A stretch of 55,212 nt of DNA from GCA-020343675 sp964462945. GTDB lineage: Bacteria; Planctomycetota; Phycisphaerae; Sedimentisphaerales; Anaerobacaceae. Shown in pieces: positions 52,010 to 55,212 of this stretch (its first letter is position 1; each line of letters begins with the position of its first letter). The DNA lies in assembly GCA_964462945.1 (NCBI GenBank), contig CAYWZW010000034.1, positions 1 to 55,212 on the forward strand, read 5' to 3'. Both the position numbers and the translations under genes were made by a program. The notes beneath the pieces are model-generated. The model did not search any database and had not been told where the DNA came from. It saw nothing but the letters and a program-made list of their open reading frames with translations.

Positions 52010-52693
52010 ATGAATCCTGTTGACACACATCTCGATGCGAATCCCACCGAGTGCCTGAAGGGATTTGAACATACGCACGAAAATGCGAAATGTCTTTTGG
52101 CTTCTGCAAGATTGCTAGCAAGAGACAATAAGATTGGCCCAGCAACCTCTTTAGCTATCCTCGCGGGAGAAGAAGCGATCAAATCATTCTTCTTGTTCTG
52201 TAAAGCTTTGGAATCTACCGGACAAACACCCATCTCCGCGTATTTGAAAAGCCATCAGAGGAAGCACGATGCTATCAGGCTTTTGCGGGTACTCTCGAAA
52301 CCGATAGAGTATCTTTATGATTCTCTTCAAGATTGGCTTCAGAAACGATCCGAAGATCCCTCTCAAGTTCCAGAGCGTCCATGGCCTGATATTCTCCCCA
52401 AGTTCCGCGTGTGGGTTGAACATAATATCACGGATCCCGATTCTGAAATATCCCTCGAAAATGACTGGTGGAAGCAGGCAAATCGGAGAAAAAACGAAGG
52501 ATTTTATGTTGATTTCAAAGGAGGGACTTGGAGACTTCCTTCTAAATTAGCTCCGCACGAATGCTCAAGGGCAGTAGAATATTCTGAAGCCCTTGTAAAG
52601 GGATTGGATCTAATTCGCATGGTACCCTTTGAAGATCATTTTCAAATGGCCAAAGACATGAAAAGACAAATTCTCAGTAACAGTGGGAAATGA
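52010..52693 (+). CDS. AbiV-like abortive-infection family protein
   Basis: The 227-residue helical protein has the family pattern HENAKCLLASARLLARDNKI followed by GPATSLAILAGEEAIKSFFL, with the conserved E-E/K helix, and KHDAIRLLRVL as the later His/Lys block. AbiV of Lactococcus blocks phage protein synthesis; most relatives are uncharacterised and some act outside defence. GGAAT lies before the ATG. It sits 204 bases after the STAS-HATPase-STAS gene in the same AT-rich insert. The 204-base gap has no supported gene. Confidence 0.65.
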   Translation: MNPVDTHLDANPTECLKGFEHTHENAKCLLASARLLARDNKIGPATSLAILAGEEAIKSFFLFCKALESTGQTPISAYLKSHQRKHDAIRLLRVLSKPIEYLYDSLQDWLQKRSEDPSQVPERPWPDILPKFRVWVEHNITDPDSEISLENDWWKQANRRKNEGFYVDFKGGTWRLPSKLAPHECSRAVEYSEALVKGLDLIRMVPFEDHFQMAKDMKRQILSNSGK

Positions 52694-52777
52694 GCGGGAC
52701 GGTTAGAGGCACTTACCACACTGCTTAAATCGATAAATCGTAGGCCGTGCGAAGACGAAAAAGGAAGGCTAAAAGAT

Positions 52778-53572
52778 ATGAAATCTACGCTGTCAAAGTT
52801 CCTCTTAATCTGTATTGCTCTATTCATTGCCGCTCTGACGTGCGGCGTCTCCGGCCCGGCAGGCCGGGCGGGAGTGCTGATTATTCAGGATGAACGGCCG
52901 CAGATGGAGGTATTGGCGAAATTCCTCACGGAAAAAGGCAAGCTGCCGGTGACCATCGCCGACCAGCAGTCTATGGCCAAGGATTTGTCGCCGTACAAAG
53001 CGGTCGTCGTCTTTATCCACGGAGAACTGTACGACCAGACCGAACGGGCCATCATCGACTACACGAAGGCCGGCGGGCGGCTCATCTGTCTGCACCATTC
53101 GATCAGCAGCAAGAAGGTGCAGAACAAGCTCTATTTCGACTTCCTGGGCGTGCAGCTCAATAAAGGCTCGATGGAGGACGGGGGCTACGCCTGGAAAGCC
53201 GCAAGCTGGACGCTTGTGAACCTCAACTCCCGGCACTATATCACAAATCACAACATCGAGTGGAAGGACCACGTGACATATACATCATCCGACCAGCCCG
53301 GCGTCGAGAAATCCTATCCCTGCACTCGGCTCAAAGACGATTCCGAGGTCTTCGTCAACCACAGGTTTACCGACGGCCGGGACAAGACGGTCCTGTGCGG
53401 CCTGATCTATACCGACAAGGCGACCGGCAAAACGTACATGCAGGATCGAGGCGGCTGGATCAAGAGCCAGGGCAAGGGGACCATCGTCTATCTTATGCCG
53501 GGGCATTGTGTGTCGGATTATGAGAACGAGAGCATCGCCCAGATGATTTTGAACGCCGTGACCTGGGAATAG
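52778..53572 (+). CDS. ThuA-like secreted protein
   Basis: This 264-residue protein has a signal peptide (FLLICIALFIAALTCGVSG) and the ThuA fold, a class I glutamine-amidotransferase-like domain without the usual catalytic Cys: YKAVVVFIHGELYDQTERAI, YTKAGGRLICLHHSI and KGTIVYLMPGHCVSDYENES. ThuA of rhizobia is linked to trehalose use; planctomycetes carry many secreted copies of unknown function. GGAAGG precedes the ATG. Base composition returns to that of the chromosome here. Confidence 0.87.
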   Translation: MKSTLSKFLLICIALFIAALTCGVSGPAGRAGVLIIQDERPQMEVLAKFLTEKGKLPVTIADQQSMAKDLSPYKAVVVFIHGELYDQTERAIIDYTKAGGRLICLHHSISSKKVQNKLYFDFLGVQLNKGSMEDGGYAWKAASWTLVNLNSRHYITNHNIEWKDHVTYTSSDQPGVEKSYPCTRLKDDSEVFVNHRFTDGRDKTVLCGLIYTDKATGKTYMQDRGGWIKSQGKGTIVYLMPGHCVSDYENESIAQMILNAVTWE

Positions 53573-53636
53573 ATGTCACAGGCCAGAGGTTCCTCTTCCG
53601 TATTCTGTCTCCTGTGTCCTGTCTCCTGCCGTCTTA

Positions 53637-54524
53637 TCAGAAATTTTCGACGACGGCGGCCGTGTGGATGGCCAGCAGCATCAGGTAGTCCAGGTCGCTC
53701 AGGCCGTAGTAGTCCTGGTCGATGGAGTTATCGACGTACAAGACGCCGAAGCAGCCGGAAGGGTCCATGATCGGCGCGATCATGGCCGAGCGAATCTTTT
53801 GCTGACCCGATGCAGACGGGACCCGCGGTATGAGCATGAACTCCTTCTTTTCAACCGCCTCGGTGATCTTTTCATTGGCGCCTATCTGGCTCAGCTCCAC
53901 CGGCTGGCCATCCCGGCTCTTGCCTGCGTGACAGGTCATCGGGCCTTCGGGCAGATTTCTCAGAGCGCACCAGCTTTGATATGCACCGAAATCCTTGAGC
54001 GTGATACCCAGCAGAGTATTGACCACCTCGTCCGGGCCGTTCGATTTGCAGATCGCCTCCGTGGCTTGCAGGAAATCTTTTATCCGTTTGGCCGGCAGCC
54101 TGACGTCCGGGGCACGCTCCGCATCCGGCTTTCTGACTATGATTTCACGGGCCGACGCAGCCGACGCGCGGGCCGATTTGCGAGGGCTCGATATGAGCGT
54201 GTCTTCCAAATTGATGGCCGTCTCGACCTCTGCACCAGCTTCGAGATCGATTTCGATCTCGAATTCACCTATGCGTATGCAATCGCCGGTCTTGATCTGG
54301 GCCTTGTGGACGGCTTTATCGTTCAGATACGTCTTGTTGGCCGAATCCAGGTCCTCGACCACCCACCGGCCGTCCTGCGTGGCAAAGATGGCGGCGTGCT
54401 GTCTCGACACGGCCCTGTCAGGCAGCAGAACCTGGCTGTGCGCATGCCGGCCGATGTAAACGGGGCCCCGCTCGAATCGCAATTCGTTAACGGTTTGACC
54501 GGCTTTTTTTACAATCAGACGCAT
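53637..54524 (-). CDS. FHA-GAF domain protein
   Basis: The 295-residue protein has an N-terminal FHA domain, with GR at 25-26 and SRQH at 40-43, then DLDSANKTYLND, which binds phosphothreonine. After a linker comes a GAF domain (about 155-295; FGVLYVDNSIDQDYYGLSDL). Such proteins link Ser/Thr kinase signals to a small-molecule or redox sensor. No output domain follows, so it probably acts by binding partners. It faces the ThuA gene convergently, 64 bases away. Confidence 0.88.
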   Translation of the reverse strand: MRLIVKKAGQTVNELRFERGPVYIGRHAHSQVLLPDRAVSRQHAAIFATQDGRWVVEDLDSANKTYLNDKAVHKAQIKTGDCIRIGEFEIEIDLEAGAEVETAINLEDTLISSPRKSARASAASAREIIVRKPDAERAPDVRLPAKRIKDFLQATEAICKSNGPDEVVNTLLGITLKDFGAYQSWCALRNLPEGPMTCHAGKSRDGQPVELSQIGANEKITEAVEKKEFMLIPRVPSASGQQKIRSAMIAPIMDPSGCFGVLYVDNSIDQDYYGLSDLDYLMLLAIHTAAVVENF

Positions 54525-54732
54525 CTATTCTGCTCGCCATATAAGGGCTCGGGGCTCTTGCGCCCAAGTATCGGCTATTTCGCGCCGTCTGTCAAGCGGG
54601 CAATCGCTCAAGAAATAGCTGTTTTCGGTTTTTCGGCACATCGGGGGTGTCTTGTCCAGGAAAATACGTAGTCACCACAATAGACATCGCGCCGGCCAAC
54701 TGAATAAAATGAACCGTAGTATTCATTACCCC

Positions 54733-54781
54733 AGCCCCTGCTTCTTTTTATTCCCGAAAGGCCACAGGCAGGGGCTTTTTT
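54733..54781 (+). terminator. Plus-strand intrinsic terminator without an upstream gene
   Basis: AGCCCCTGC (54733-54741) pairs perfectly with GCAGGGGCT (54768-54776) and is followed by a T-run to 54781. The loop is 26 bases. Both flanking genes are on the minus strand, so the terminator may end an unannotated plus-strand small RNA in 54525-54732. Confidence 0.55.
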
Positions 54782-54787
54782 AGTGCC

Positions 54788-55212
54788 CTAATGCGTCAGC
54801 TCCGCAACCTCGGCGGCACTCAGCGCCTGGTTGTAGATGCGAACGTCGTCAACCAGGCCGGAGAAGAAAGCCGCCGCTTCAAGCGTTTTGCTCGCACCGA
54901 TATTCAGGCCGCCGGTGGCCGATTTCAGCGGGGCCAGCGCGCCGGCGTCTTTGGCAACCTCCACGCCGTCGGCGTACAAGTACCTGCGAGAGCCGTCCCA
55001 GACGAAGCCGATATGATGCCACTGGGCGTCGGTGATGATAAAGTCCGATTTCAACGCCGGCGTCGCCGTCCGCCCGGCAGGAGGAGGAACTAAGCCCGTC
55101 ATGAGCTTTCCCTGCAGCGGGTCTGCGCCCAGCCATATCTCGCCGCTGCCGACCACATCGGTCTGAGATATGACGACCTGACCCGGCGCGCCGCCCTTGA
55201 CCCAGGCAAAGA
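54788..55212 (-). CDS. LamG-domain protein, N-terminus beyond the window
   Basis: The frame stays open to the window end (FAWVKGGAPGQVVISQTDV), so only the C-terminal part is seen. It matches a LamG/concanavalin-like carbohydrate-binding domain: QWHHIGFVWDGSRRYLYADG, EVAKDAGALAPLKSATGGLN and the family's usual end GLVDDVRIYNQALSAAEVAE. Planctomycetes have many large secreted LamG proteins, some with PEP-CTERM tails; this one ends at LTH without such a tail. Its ligand is unknown. Confidence 0.85.
   Translation of the reverse strand, partial: FAWVKGGAPGQVVISQTDVVGSGEIWLGADPLQGKLMTGLVPPPAGRTATPALKSDFIITDAQWHHIGFVWDGSRRYLYADGVEVAKDAGALAPLKSATGGLNIGASKTLEAAAFFSGLVDDVRIYNQALSAAEVAELTH

Noticed and set aside
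1..55212. CRISPR array or transposase gene
   Set aside because: No regularly spaced repeats of CRISPR size and no transposase or integrase motif were seen in any frame.

Overview
The window most likely comes from a bacterium of the Planctomycetota, probably the Phycisphaerae/Sedimentisphaerales side. This is inferred from an exosortase/PEP-CTERM exopolysaccharide (EPS) locus with a PAPGA-type sorting tail, a protein opening with the STGPRTAEGK motif that is common in planctomycete genomes, a DUF4838 protein, a ThuA-like protein, and a LamG protein. No rRNA or marker gene fixes the taxon.

Layout. (1) 1-4.3 kb: a truncated zeta-toxin-like ATPase, a STGPRTAEGK-family protein behind a clear sigma70-type promoter, a membrane-anchored C39-type peptidase, and a plus-strand pair made of a Wza-like export lipoprotein and a membrane protein of unknown function. 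(2) 4.6-6.3 kb: a PEP-CTERM protein, the likely local exosortase substrate, and a doubtful secreted ORF. (3) 6.9-42.4 kb: about 27 genes, all on the minus strand, forming an EPS and exosortase locus. It appears to start at a TTGACA-N16-TATAAA promoter near 42.5 kb. In transcription order it holds EpsI, a Wzx-type flippase, acyltransferases and methyltransferases, an O-antigen ligase/polymerase, a fucosyltransferase-like enzyme, GT2 and GT1 enzymes, an Alg14/Alg13-like pair, a secreted beta-helix protein, an acyl carrier protein, FemAB-like and CelD-like acyltransferases, a DegT aminotransferase, an AsnB-type amidotransferase, an acyl-CoA ligase, a class III aminotransferase, a PP-loop sugar amidotransferase, an acyltransferase-3, a pseudo-nucleotidyltransferase/exosortase fusion, a Wzz/BY-kinase, a sugar-phosphate transferase with a second pseudo-nucleotidyltransferase, a giant TPR protein and a LuxR-type regulator. 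(4) 42.9-50.2 kb, plus strand: xseA, xseB, tRNA-Leu(UAG), DUF4838 protein, AzgA-like purine permease, PEBP-like lipoprotein and GH5 glycosidase. (5) 50.2-52.7 kb: a visibly AT-richer insert with a STAS/HATPase/STAS protein and an AbiV-like protein. (6) 52.8-55.2 kb: ThuA-like protein, FHA-GAF protein and a partial LamG protein.

How the genes work together. The sugar-phosphate transferase would start a lipid-linked repeat unit, and the glycosyltransferases would extend it. Acyl-, methyl-, amino- and amido-modifying enzymes would decorate it. The flippase, polymerase/ligase, Wzz-kinase and Wza-like lipoprotein would move and polymerise it. The exosortase and EpsI would process PEP-CTERM proteins during export. 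The TPR protein may scaffold the machinery, and the LuxR protein may regulate it.

Most unusual points: an exosortase fused behind a catalytically degenerate nucleotidyltransferase plus left-handed beta-helix, mirrored by the same kind of N-terminus on the sugar-phosphate transferase of the same operon; and the STAS-HATPase-STAS plus AbiV pair, a possible defence or stress module.
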